Assembly: GCA_029215795.1 (NCBI GenBank)
Contig: JARDYH010000004.1
Location: 215,056,517 to 215,120,516, forward strand
Length of the DNA: 64,000 nucleotides
Reading direction: 5' to 3'
From: Anniella stebbinsi
Taxonomy: Eukaryota > Chordata > Lepidosauria > Squamata > Anniellidae
Shown here: positions 47,864 to 59,500 of the stretch, in pieces
How the letters are laid out: every line of letters starts with the position of its first letter
Numbering within the stretch: position 1 is the stretch's first letter
The notes under the pieces: model-generated
The model's input: only the letters and a program-made list of their open reading frames with translations
Databases searched by the model: none
What the model was told of the DNA's origin: nothing
Position numbers and translations under genes: made by a program

Positions 47864-49405
47864 CCTAGTTGGGGGCAGTGGGGGAAGGAAGGAATCATCT
47901 CCTCCCATCTTTGCCTAACCTCCTTGAGCCATCATAGATCCCATGGAGACACATCACTGGAACATCAGGGTTATATCAATGCTGTTTTTATCAGATCTAA
48001 GAGAATAGCCAGGTATTGTCCAGGCAGCATGCACTAATAGCCCTCCTCACAGAAATCGGATAGGAAACCCGTAACAATAAAAACACTGGGGCCTAAACAC
48101 TGTGGACAACCCTCTCCTCTTGGAAGGTTCACCAAACTACAGAGAGCTGAGCACTCTTGGAATGAAACTTAAAGTATGACGAAATTCCAGACTGGAGAGG
48201 CTTTTGAGAAGCCTGTTGCTGTACTGCATAAATATAATCCCACATAAATATAATAAATCCCAAATGGGTGTTATACATCACAAAGTAAAGGCTCTGGAAT
48301 TAGGAGCCAATGATCAGGATTAGCACAAGTGTCATTCACACAAGCCCTGTAGGTACATCGTGCCAAGTCTTCTTTAGACATGTAAGCAGAAAAGGCAGGC
48401 TAATGTATCATTACATTTAGAATACAGCAGAATTTCTTCCAGCTGTGTCTATTCAATAGGCCCAGTAGCTGGTTTTGTTTTGTTTTTAATTCTGTGTACA
48501 TGTTGCTGGTGCCTAGTAAATTTGTACCTAACATGGTGACTTACCTGCCAAGGATATCTGTGTTGACTGGCATGTTACTCTGCAGTGAAGGAGTGCCATT
48601 CAAACTTCCCACAGTGCCCTGCAGCAATGCAACATCATGCAGTCCTAAACATCATTTTTTAATCATGGCTTGTAGCTGCCCACCATTTCATGAGGAGGAC
48701 CCAAGACAGGCATCAGCACCAATAGGGGTTGTCAGAACGCTGAGGCACCAGGAGCTGTCTGGGGATGCCAAGACGCGGTGCTGGCCCTTTATAGGCATTT
48801 GACAGTGACGATGAGGTGTTATGATGCTCTTACCCCCCCCCCTTCATCACACCACATGACAACAGAGTTCTTTCATTCTCTGCAAATGTTCCTATTTCCT
48901 GGATATTATCCCTGTTTTCTGGTACCTGTCCCTGGTACAGCACTGTCCCTATTTTGTTTCTATTTTTCCCCCTTTGGAGGATGATTTGTTAAAAAAAAAA
49001 AAAAAAAGTAATTTGGCTTGTTAAGAGTTGCCATTCACCAGGGTTCAGATCCAGTGCCAGCTATAGACTTTTTAGGGATCTTGAGCAAGATACCCCCAAT
49101 GGGCCACCTCTACCTTCTCTCCACCATTGTCCCCAGCTGCTATTGCTTGTTTGATAGGCAGAGAGATCCAGTCAGCACGTAGGCAGTCACATCTCCTGCT
49201 CCTCCTCACCATCACCATTGTCAGAGCCACAGTGAGAGGCAGGTGAACAAACAGGTTGCCGTGGTGAAGAGGAGGAGCAACTCCAGGGGGCTCTTCTCAG
49301 TGGGCCTTACTGGGGCATAGGCCCTCAGCAACTGCCTGGCCATGCCTACCCTTGATGCCAGCCCTGCTCCATTTCATACAATGCAATTGTGGATATTATT
49401 TAAAT

Positions 49406-49723
49406 TAGGCTGACCATATGAAAAGGAGGACAGGGCTCCTGTATCTTTAACAGTTTCATAGAAAAGGGAATTTCAGCAGGTGTCATTTGTATATATGCAG
49501 AACCTGGGGAAATTCCCTCTTCATCACAAAGTTAAAGCTGCAGAAGCCCTGCCCTCTTTTGTACATGGTCAAGAGACAGGGCTCCTGCAGCTTTAACTGT
49601 TGTGATGAGGAGGGAATTTCACCAGGTTATGTATGCATACAAACAACACCTGCTGAAATTCCCTGTCCTTTGCAACTGTTAAAGATACAGGAGCCCTGTC
49701 CTCCTTTTCATATGGTCAGCCTA
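49406..49723. repeat. Fold-back hAT-like MITE, copy 9
   Basis: TAGGCTGACCATATG...CATATGGTCAGCCTA, with TTTAAAT on both sides. Confidence 0.8.
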
Positions 49724-52253
49724 TTTAAATTGTTGATAACCTAATGGCCATATTCGGCTGTCATGCTAAACCACCCTTCCCCAACCTGATATCCTCCTGA
49801 TGTTTTGGATGTCAACCCCCATCAACCCCAGCCACCATGGCCCAAATATCTGGAGGGCATCAGGTTAGCAAAGTCTGGTTTATATGTGACAAGAATGAGC
49901 CAGAGCAAGCTTGTCTTTCCTATCATTTAACAATAATTTGAGCGACATAACCACAATTCTACTCAGAGGGATATGGGAGACTGAACTAAAGTGATAATTA
50001 TCTGTGGTATGTGGTATTACTAATGCTTCTCTTTGGGCTTTTGTGTTGTTTGGATATTTTAAAGCAGGGGAAATTGCTGAATGACAAATATCCAGAGAGT
50101 AAGATTTCAAAATAACCAAGCGACTTAAGCCCAGAGCATCTTTGGCAAGGTGGCTCTTGACTCGCAGGGTTCTTCCAGATGAGGTTTTATTCATGTCATT
50201 GCCCTGCCTCGTCCATGGAATTTTATGGGGTGCCCAGACAATGTTGTCTTCAATTCACAACCCTCCAAGTTTTTTCCCACTGCTTATTCTGGGTTTCTTG
50301 CCCCCATGCCACTGAAAATTCATTAAGGAAGAAAATACGGTCAGGAGCCCTTTACCCCAGCTTCTAATTAGGTGTACTAGGTGGCCACTTTCCCAAACTT
50401 TTGAAGAAATTAATAACTGATGGCCTAAAGATTATTTATGAATTTATTATAAGCTTATTGCTATGGCCCAATGCTAAAGGATGGGCTTAAACCACAGAAA
50501 CATGGGACCAGATCCTGCACTACATATGGAATGGTGATCATACCTGTAGATTAAGATATACGAGAATTTAGTTTTTGTTCACAAATCATGCAAACATGCC
50601 CTATTTATAACACTAAATATGAACATGCGCTAGAGCTCTTTTTAAAAGAAATGTTCACGAATTCCCAAATTTGCGATCACATTCGAAAAATGTGGGTTTT
50701 TTTAATGCACACTTTGAAATATGCATTTTTCCAAAACAATATGCATTTTCACATTTTAGTCAAGGGGGAATGCACACTTTTGAAAAATACTCATAGACAT
50801 GCACACTTTTCCTACTCAAATGAATCGAAAAATAGGTTAAACAACAACCAACAAAGCAAGCCCCCCAAAAGTTTGAAGTACATTTCCAAGAATCTTGGTG
50901 AAGTTGAAATTGCTGATTCTCCCATCTGTATTGCAGGTATGTGAAGACCTAGAAAAGTGGAAAATTGGAAAACTCTTTCCCAACTATTTCCAAGTTCATT
51001 TCCTCAAACAAACAAACAAAACTCCTTCACAGAATTGTTGGAAGATAAACATTGTTCTTTTCAGATTTCTGCAGAACAGAGATTGGTCCTATTTCATTTT
51101 CTTAATAAATCATTAAAAAATGTCATCATCAGGTAAAGATTTCGCATTTCCTCGTAAAATCCAAATATTGTAACAAATATTTTGTTCCACTAAAATCTAG
51201 AAAGGGTAAAAAATGGAACATTCCTCATGAAGTAATGCAATAAATACTATTCCTATGAATCAGGGGTGTTAAATCTCTGTCAGCCCGATGGCCAAATTTT
51301 ATTTTGAAGAAGCTCTTGGGGGCCATATTCCAGTGGTGGGTGGAGCCAAAGGCAAATGGGTCAGACCGTAATACCCAAAATACCAGCATATGTTAGCTTC
51401 AAGCTCTTACTGTCAGCAAGTAAACCTTAGGAGAGGCCTTCTAAAATGGAGAAAAACATGCAAAAGCCAGGAAACCACCAATGATCAATGGTCAGCAAAA
51501 GGGGAGATGGGGCCAGGGGAAGAGGATTTGGCCTTCTGAGGAGCTCTGGAGCGCTGGATATGGCCCCTGGGAGGGCCAAATTTGGTTCAAGGGCCTGAGA
51601 TTCTCCACCCCTGCTGTAAACCATCCCCTGTTGAGGGGAAGAAACTATGAACATCAGTCCAAACTTCAGAGTTATTACAAATATGGAAGACTCCCCCGTC
51701 CTCACTGAAGTGCAGTACGGCAATGATGATAACATCTCATTGCCACATCAGATCAGAAGAATCCATGGGCCTGCACTGAAAGACCTACCATGACCTGGGG
51801 ATATCTGGAGGCTACAGTAGGCCTTGCCTCATATGTTCTTGTTTCCATACAAGCCCAAAATCCATCCCAGAAAGTGGTGGGTCTAAGGTCCAGTCCAGAA
51901 ATTGTTCTGTCCCATCCAGATTCCAAGAATCCGTTGGTAATTCTGGTTAAAGCAAAAGTTGCATCCCACTTTCTTGGCTGCAATAAAGGAAGCAAGGCTG
52001 CTAGATCATGGTGTACCCTTAGACTAGACCTTGGGAATGTTGAAAACTACAGACATCAACTGTTAGATACAGTCCTGTTGACAGCAAACTTCTTGTCACG
52101 ACAAAGGGTAAGTCCAGGGATTTTTTGCAGGTAAACCACTCAGACGAAAACAAAACTCTTAATCCAATAGGTATTAAGCAAGTGTGATTCATTAACCAAG
52201 TGTGATCTGTAGATGTTTATTATTAGTATTAAAGCCATGCCATCAGGATGGTA

Positions 52254-52259
52254 TATAAA
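52254..52259 (+). promoter_or_regulatory. TATA box of the P/Q-rich SCPP gene
   Basis: TATAAA within GGTATATAAATACC lies 66 bases upstream of the exon 1 donor. A start near 52285 is expected. Confidence 0.6.
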
Positions 52260-52284
52260 TACCAGCTACTCCTGGAGACATTAT

Positions 52285-52325
52285 TGGGCCAGCTTTACTT
52301 CTTTATTCCTCTTCAGCAAGCAAAG
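52285..52325 (+). other. Non-coding exon 1 of the P/Q-rich SCPP gene
   Basis: It ends CAGCAAGCAAAG before the strong donor gtaagatgagg. The 5' boundary is estimated from the TATA box. It is 1.1 kb upstream of the signal-peptide exon. Confidence 0.6.
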
Positions 52326-53450
52326 GTAAGATGAGGATTCTAGTACGATTTAGAGTAAGTGCCAAATCAAATTCAATTTATTATACAGGTGTGTAGTTAT
52401 ATACAGTTAGTTACATCTTGTGAATAGTTAAGACAAAGTTAGACTTTATTTAGTTTCAGCTGTCTACACTATGTTTCAGGTTCTTTTGAGTGGATTGGAT
52501 GGAGACTTTATCAAGTGTCGGGTACAGTCAGGTATATATCAGGTCTAAGCTGGACCGAGCTCCAGTAGAAAGGGTGATTTTGGCATATGCAAATGTTCTC
52601 ATTCCTGTATGACAAGACACACTTGTCAAAATTCTTCAAGACCGCTGTTTTGCATCTGGCCATTCTAATCAAGTGGGCTAATTTGGACCCCCTAGCAACC
52701 AACCACTTTTTCCAGGCTGTTCTTGACAAAGTTGGGCAAACTTTAACTTCCATTTACTGTTTTCAAAAATTAAGATTAAAAAAATCTAGAAAGAATATTT
52801 ATTTATTCATATTATTTGCATGCTGCCCAATTAACAATATCATCTGGGCAGTTAATAATAATCATAAAAAACCATAAAAACTATCAAGGAAGCCCTAAAA
52901 AATCAAACAGAATATTAGAATGCATAGAACCCAGAACGTAAAGTCCTTTGAAATGACTGTTTTTATTACACTTTACATAACCAACTTAGCCAGCCTCTAG
53001 CACTTTCACAGAGCTACCATTAAGAATGTATTTCAATGGATATTAGCTAGCTACAGGAATTGCAATAGATATCACTTTGATGCATAGGAGGAGGAAATAG
53101 ATTCAGGCTTTGAGGCGTCCAAGATATGAAAAACTCAAGATCTGAAAGAAACATTACATGCAGACCAAAATGATGGCAAATTTTCAAAATGTGAATCTGA
53201 AACTTTGAATTTTACAAATTTCAATTTCACAGTTTGGAATGTCATAGAACTTTTTGAATAAAAAATTAAGAATACTAATGCTTAGCATTTATATGGTTCA
53301 TACACTCCTTTGTTCCCCCTCCCATCCCACCCATGCTGCATTCTTGGAACATGTGGAAGATTACTTCTATATATGGCTTAATTGTGCTAACCATCCAGCT
53401 TAGGAACCTGGAAAAATGACCCAAATTACTTCTCAACTGTGTTGTTCCAG
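52326..53450. other. P/Q-rich SCPP intron 1
   Basis: AT-rich. Contains a minus-strand LINE-like tail (about 52790-52930, TATTTATTTATTCATATTATT) and nothing else I recognise. Confidence 0.4.
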
Positions 53451-53521
53451 ATCCCTCTACCAAAATGAAGCTGCTGATTCTTTCCTGCATTCTGAGCATA
53501 GCACTTGCTATCCCAGTCCGT
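53451..53521 (+). CDS. P/Q-rich SCPP exon 2 (signal peptide)
   Basis: The acceptor caactgtgttgttccag is followed by 14 bases of 5'UTR (ATCCCTCTACCAAA), the ATG at 53465, and MKLLILSCILSIALAIPVR, with donor gtaagt. Cleavage is likely after LALA. The MKLLIL...ALA form is very close to casein and ODAM-type signal peptides. Confidence 0.88.
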
Positions 53522-56500
53522 GTAAGTAGTATCAAATGGGGAGATGGGAAATCTGTCAAGCCAACTCTTGTATATCTTACATCTAGACTATCTTTGTAAT
53601 GTAATTACTCTTGCACAATGAATCAATCAACATGGCAACGATTAAAACAAAAATTAAAACACTGGGGAATGCAAAAGAGATACCCAGAGTAATTTGCATA
53701 TGCTAATTTATATGTATAAATGCAAATTTAGAAATTATTATTATAATTTAAATACAAATACACTACATCTGACTTATTATACAAGGGAAAATTGAAGGGA
53801 AATGATCAGTGGGAAGAAGACCAACATCATGGCTAAAGAGCTTGAGGGAATGGTATATCTCTACTTCTATGCCATTATTTAGAACAGCTGTAACGATAGC
53901 TAACCTCTGAGAAGGCAATTTAAGAAAAAGAAGATTACATCTCACCATAGTGTGGAAGACTGTGTGACCTGGGGGCTGTCTTCAGGGTGCTCGGTTGGCA
54001 CGCCTCCCTCTTCAACCCTACGCTTTCCCTCTCCTGAGGTGGCGTTTGGTAATCCTGACACCAAGGAGGAAGCACATGGACCTTCCACCAGGAACTGCCC
54101 CCTGGTTGACCCCAAATTGGCTCCAGAGAGATATCACATGACGGAAGCACAATATTGGCATCACTCCATTTGAAAAAGTCAGGGTAAATCCCCAACTTTT
54201 TCCAATCGTAGCATCGCGGGGAAGTCCCACTGTGGTTGCGAAACTGCACTTGCATCGTCTAACTGCTGCAGCACAGATCCACAGCTACCACAGGGCTTTC
54301 CTCATGTGTTGACAGCCGCCAGGCGACCTCTGTGCCTCCTCAAGCTGCAGTCCGGGTGATAACTGTGGGTGGTCAGCATCAAAGCCCCTGCATCTCCCTT
54401 CTAATGGTTCTTTAGGAATTGGACCAGAAAGCCCTTCAAACAGAGGACACCTTCTGGCAGTGGCAGCCTGTCAAATAGAGGGCTGCCCTTTGTAAAATAA
54501 GACAGATGGTCACCCTAACGCCCATGGGCCCTATTGAAGCAATACATTTATGAGATTAGGTTTTGCCATTGTCCCTTCTCTACACTGCTGCATACAGTTT
54601 TCCTCAACTGCATGGTGAGGTGAGGTGAGGGAGCAGAATTCCCATGGGATGTGACAGGAACCTGGGTAATGGGGACTCAGATGTGTAAAATGGCTACTTG
54701 AGTTCTAGAGTGATATTTTGCAGGACCTCCTAATGCCTTCTCTCAGCATATGAGGATAAAACAGTGTTTAACAAAACCTTGAGTTCTTACCCTATTTCAT
54801 CTATTTTGACAGCGATCAGCAAGCTCCAGCGAAGAGGTAAACCACCTTATTATTGGTAATCTTCTCTGTGTGAGAGTTTTAACGTGGTAGGAGCAGTTGG
54901 ACACACCATTAAAGCATGAAAGCCAGCATAAAACCGTCAAGCATCAAGTGGAACATATACGTTTTTAATATGTGCTTTAAAATCATCCAAGAGAGGGGCC
55001 ACATTCAATTCTTGGGAGAGAGAATTCCAAAGCTGGGGGTCTACCACTGAAAAGGCCCTGTTTCTTTGCCAAACTGATGGCTGTTAATAGTGGGTCAAAG
55101 AGCAAGACCTCTGAAGCTGATGTCAGGGCCCAGGCAGGTTCATGCAAGTGAAAGTGGTCCTTCAAGTAGCCTGATATCAAACCTGATACCAAATTGCTTT
55201 AAAGGTCAAAAACAAGCACTTTAAATTGAGCCCAGAAACAAATAGGCAACCAATTCAATTGGTAGAGAATTGGTGTCAGATGACCCAAAAGTCTGGCTCC
55301 CACGAATATTCTGGCAGCTGAATTCTGTAGCAGTTTACGTTTAAAGGAAGCCCTACGTAGATAGGATTTCAGTCATCTATGTGGAATGTATCTAGGGCAT
55401 GTTGCTTCCATCATACTTAAGGGTATTATGCCAGTATGGTGTAGTGGCTAGAGTGTTGGACTGGGAGTCGGGAGATCCAGGTTCTCTCCCCGCTCGGCTT
55501 TGAAGCTGACTGGGTGACTTTGGGCCAGGCACAGACTCTCAGCCCAACCTACTTCACAGTGTTGTTGTTGTGAGGATAAAATGGATCATATGAGCCTATC
55601 GAAAACACCCTTGTTTCCAGAGGCCTGCTTATCCGGCATGTGGGAAAAGAGCTTTCTGCCTTGTTGCTCTCAAACTCTGGAACACACTCCCTTTAGAGTT
55701 GTGACTGGTCGCCACTCCTGCTGTGTATAGAAAAGGGTTTGGAGTCACTGGATGTGGCACACATTACTGGTTCATTGTTGAAAATGGGGGGGGGGGGGAG
55801 GAATCCAAAACACATTGGGCCTACAAATAAATCTTTTGGCATTTGGAGTTCCTCGCCCTTTTTTCCTGTAGGCGGCACCATCCCATTTTGGGGGCAGGAA
55901 GGGGGTTAGACTTTTTTTAAAACTGGTGTTTTAAATTGGCCTTTAAATATGGCATTTGAAGGTTGTCTTAATGTTTTACGATGTTCTTAATTTGGTTATG
56001 GCTTTTGTTTTCTGAAATTTTTGTAAACTGCCTTTGTTGGCTTCAGGGGTATTAAAGAAATACAATCAATCAATCTATCAATCAATGTGTCTGTCTTCCC
56101 CCTGCATTTCTTTGGCTTTGTGCAAATCTCAAATTGCTTCAGAATCCCAGTTGATTCGAAAGCACAAGACTGACGTTCCTTTGTATTCCCACAGCGCCGT
56201 AGGCCTCCCATCGTGTTCCCTCAGCAGCCCCCACTATCAGTGTTCCCTCAGCAGCCCCCACTATCAGTGTTCCCTCAGCAACCGCCACAGCAACCACAGG
56301 TAAATCCAGCATGACATTAAGAGAGTGTGTGTGGTGGTGGTGGTGATGGGAGTAAACTAAAGCTCCACATTTAATAATATCCCTCAATTTTACAAGCCCA
56401 ACTGACTGAAACAGAAGAATATGTAATGACGTGCATGGAATGCTCATCCCCCCTGAACAGGAAATGATTTGGGCCTACAAAGAAATTTTCTTTTGGTATC

Positions 56501-59500
56501 TGGGGTGTGGAACCTCAGGCCTGCAGTCTAAATCTGGCCCACTTGAGGGTTCACTCCAGCCTTCCAAATAGGCCCAGCCCCTTCTCCTGACACCACCAAC
56601 TTCTCCTGGCACCACCATCCTTTCCCCTGACTGCTGGTCATTTGGTGATTTCTTGACTATTGTGTATTCCCCCTCCCATTCTAAAAGGTTGTAACGCCTC
56701 CCCTAAGGCTGAATTACTGGCAGTAAGGGTGCTAAGCTAAATATATGCTGCGATTTTTGTCCTGCCACCTTTGCCTCTGGCCCTATCCACCACTGGAATG
56801 TGCAAATTTAGGGATGGGTGAACTCATCCAGCTTCTGTTCCAGCTTGGCAATCGTCTGACAACATTACAAGTCCATCTGCCCTCATCCAGAGCCTCCATT
56901 GTGGTCCAATGCGCAATTTCCAGAACCTATATTGTGTGCAACAATGGATGCTCTGGAAATTACGTAACTTCTCCAACTAAATAAAGGGCAGCTGTAAGGG
57001 CCTCATTTACCCAATGGGAGAAATTATATGATTTCCAGAGCCTCTATAGTCATGTACAATGGAGGCTCTGGACAAGGGCAGACAGCTGCCAGGAACTCAG
57101 CAGTTCATGCAGGCACTTAACCCACACACTTGCAAAGGCGCCACAAGCACCTGACTTGGCCCAGGGGAGCAGATGTGGGGAGTCCGTTGGACTCCTGAAC
57201 CTCCTCTGAAGCACCCTTGCTAGATGGGCTGGAAAGTGTGCAAGCTTTTTGAAATGCGCAACTTCTAAAAATGCGCAACTTTTTTAAATACTCAAGTTTT
57301 AATATGCACAACTTTTTAAATGCACAACTTTTTTAAAAAAAATGCACAGCTTTCAAAATGCACAGCTTTTGAAAACTGCACTTTTTCCATTCTAAGGCAC
57401 GAAAAAATAGGTTACAGACAAGAATGGGAGCGAGATGAACTGACCTTTGAATTTCAGAGACTTTCAGTGTGCTTGAGCATGAACAAATTTCTCCCCCATG
57501 AATAGAGCTGATGTTGTTGGTCCCTCAGCTAACGACCAAGGCCTTAGGATCACACTGTAACCTTGCTAAAAGTATCACAGCATTTCTACCAGTAGATGAC
57601 ACTATAGCATCAAGCAACTCATGCGGAGTTCACAAAAAGAACTCTGTTTTTCTGCCCCAAACTTTCCCTCCACTGTAAACAGAATTTTTTCATATGGCTG
57701 AACATTTTGTTGATGGCAGGCCTCAACAAAAGGAATATGGCTTACAATAACTGTAAGGCACTTTCATTTGCTATCCCTTTTGCGCATACAGAGAGCATAG
57801 ATTGTCAGGAATATGGCTAACAAGACCATTTTATTCGTTTAATTTTAACGTATTTGCTGCTTTTTAGTTTGCTGTAAGCAGGTTTTAATGATTGTTGCTT
57901 TTATGCTTTTATATTTTGTGAGCCGTTCTGAACTATTCCTTTTCTGGAGGGGAAAAGTGGGGTAAAACATTCTTAATTGAACAAATAACAGTGACTGGGC
58001 ATAAAGGTGAATGCATTACCACTGTTTCATCTACTTGTTTCCTTTACAGCTGATACCTATCCCATTTCCTTATGATCCAGCTCAGGTAACTTTTAAAAGT
58101 CTTTGTCTATGTGAGAATTCTAGCAGAGAAAGAAAAGCAAGGGTTCAGAGATTATCTGTAGAGGGTTCTGAGGAAGAGGTCAAGGTGGCACATTTCAACT
58201 TATTTATTTGTAATTATTTTTAGGTCACCTTTCAGGGCAGAACTCTCTCAACCCTCTCTTTATGCCCCAATTCATACATTTCCATAGTGACCATGTGAGC
58301 TTGACTTCCTGCTTTCCCCCAACCGGATAACATTTAAGCCCTGTGAAAGCAATTGCCTGAACACACAAGGGCTTAAAATGAGTAAAGGGTCAGTCAGGGT
58401 TGTGCCCATTGACTGTGCCCCATGACATCTTTGGGCATGCCGGACTTGCAATCCTCAGTTCAGACCACAATGTGTTGAATTTGCAAGGTCTGAAAAGGAG
58501 CTCTACTCACATTTGCTTGAATGTGAGTCAAACTCTCCACGCGATCAGGAACCCTGATGAGGATCAATTCAACACAGCAAGGCCTGAACTGAGGTGGGTG
58601 AGGCTGATGTATCCAGGGAGATAACGGCCACCTCCAGTGTGCATGGCCCTGACCCTCTACTCACTTTAAGCCCTCTCACGTTCGGGCAAACACCTGACTA
58701 TAGTGTGAGTCAAACCAGGGTTTTCACCTATGTTTCACCTGAACAATGCAGGAATTGATTATGCTTGGTGTCCAGAGAAAAGGCTGGTTAGTTACTCAAA
58801 ACCCAGGAATGGCTGGAGAAAGGGGTAGATGGGTGTTAGGGCAGGGTTCTCCCACCACAACCACCAATTCTTCATCCATTACCGTGTCTTGTCTTTGGAC
58901 TTCTTTAGATTAAAGGGGCTTCTTTAGATTAAATGATAATTGTGCTCGCTTACCAACACTTTGCTTCCTCCTTCTCTTCCACAATTGTAATGAACTGAAT
59001 TATATGGAAGGAGAGGGGCGACCATGTGGTTGTAATTAAAATCTTCAGTGCTCATAGTATTGAATGGGACAGCACCCTCTAATGGGTGTTTTGTAGCACA
59101 AATTTCCCTGCATACAGTAGGAAATCCCAAGAAATTCTCTCAATGGTCTAAATGTAATGTTTTATGCATTTTTAGGGCATCCCATCTTTTCCGGGGGTAA
59201 GTGTCTTTATGCTGTTATCATTAAACTAGCTGATATGCCCGGTGTTGCTCAGGTCCGTGAATAATGTTTCTGACATTTATTTGATAAATATTAAATTTCT
59301 CTGCAACTTATTTATCTTTAGGTTGGTTGGTTTTTTTTTTTAGTTTGGTTGAGTTATTAAATTATTTTGTTAGAATCAATGGAAAACTGTGTTAATAAGA
59401 ACTGTATTTTAAATGAGAGCTTCGTGATAAACCACATTTTTTGTTTTACCTGAAATGCCTACACCTCCCATCATGCTTTGACCGGAGCAGCCATCTAAAC

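Larger units (their letters stand above)
33001..52250. other. Intergenic region, second part: repeats, no gene recognised
   Basis: Main contents: fold-back MITEs (partial at 33701-33773; 34862-35160; 44201-44506; 45548-45867; 49406-49723), a different TIR element (35333-35748), an LTR-like stretch (about 36640-37170), a GC-rich palindrome (37188-37780), a CR1 fragment (40325-40610), TG-rich microsatellites (42443-42588), an L2-like tail (45890-46280) and a LINE fragment (46600-47470) with a nested CpG-rich element. About 50000-52200 holds little that I recognise. Confidence 0.5.
53522..58049. other. P/Q-rich SCPP introns 2-4
   Basis: Contents outside exons 3 and 4: an interspersed repeat (about 54960-55380, TTTAAATTGAGCCCAGAAAC), a plus-strand tRNA-derived SINE (55431-55592), L2-like tails (about 55600-56080 and 57830-57990), and a stretch of repeated AATGCGCAACTTTT-type units (57240-57390). 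Confidence 0.45.

Noticed and set aside
48505..48545. Minus-strand candidate exon ending CCTTGGCAG before gtaagt
   Set aside because: 34 bp between the nearest acceptor and donor, not a multiple of three, with no similarity or neighbouring exons.
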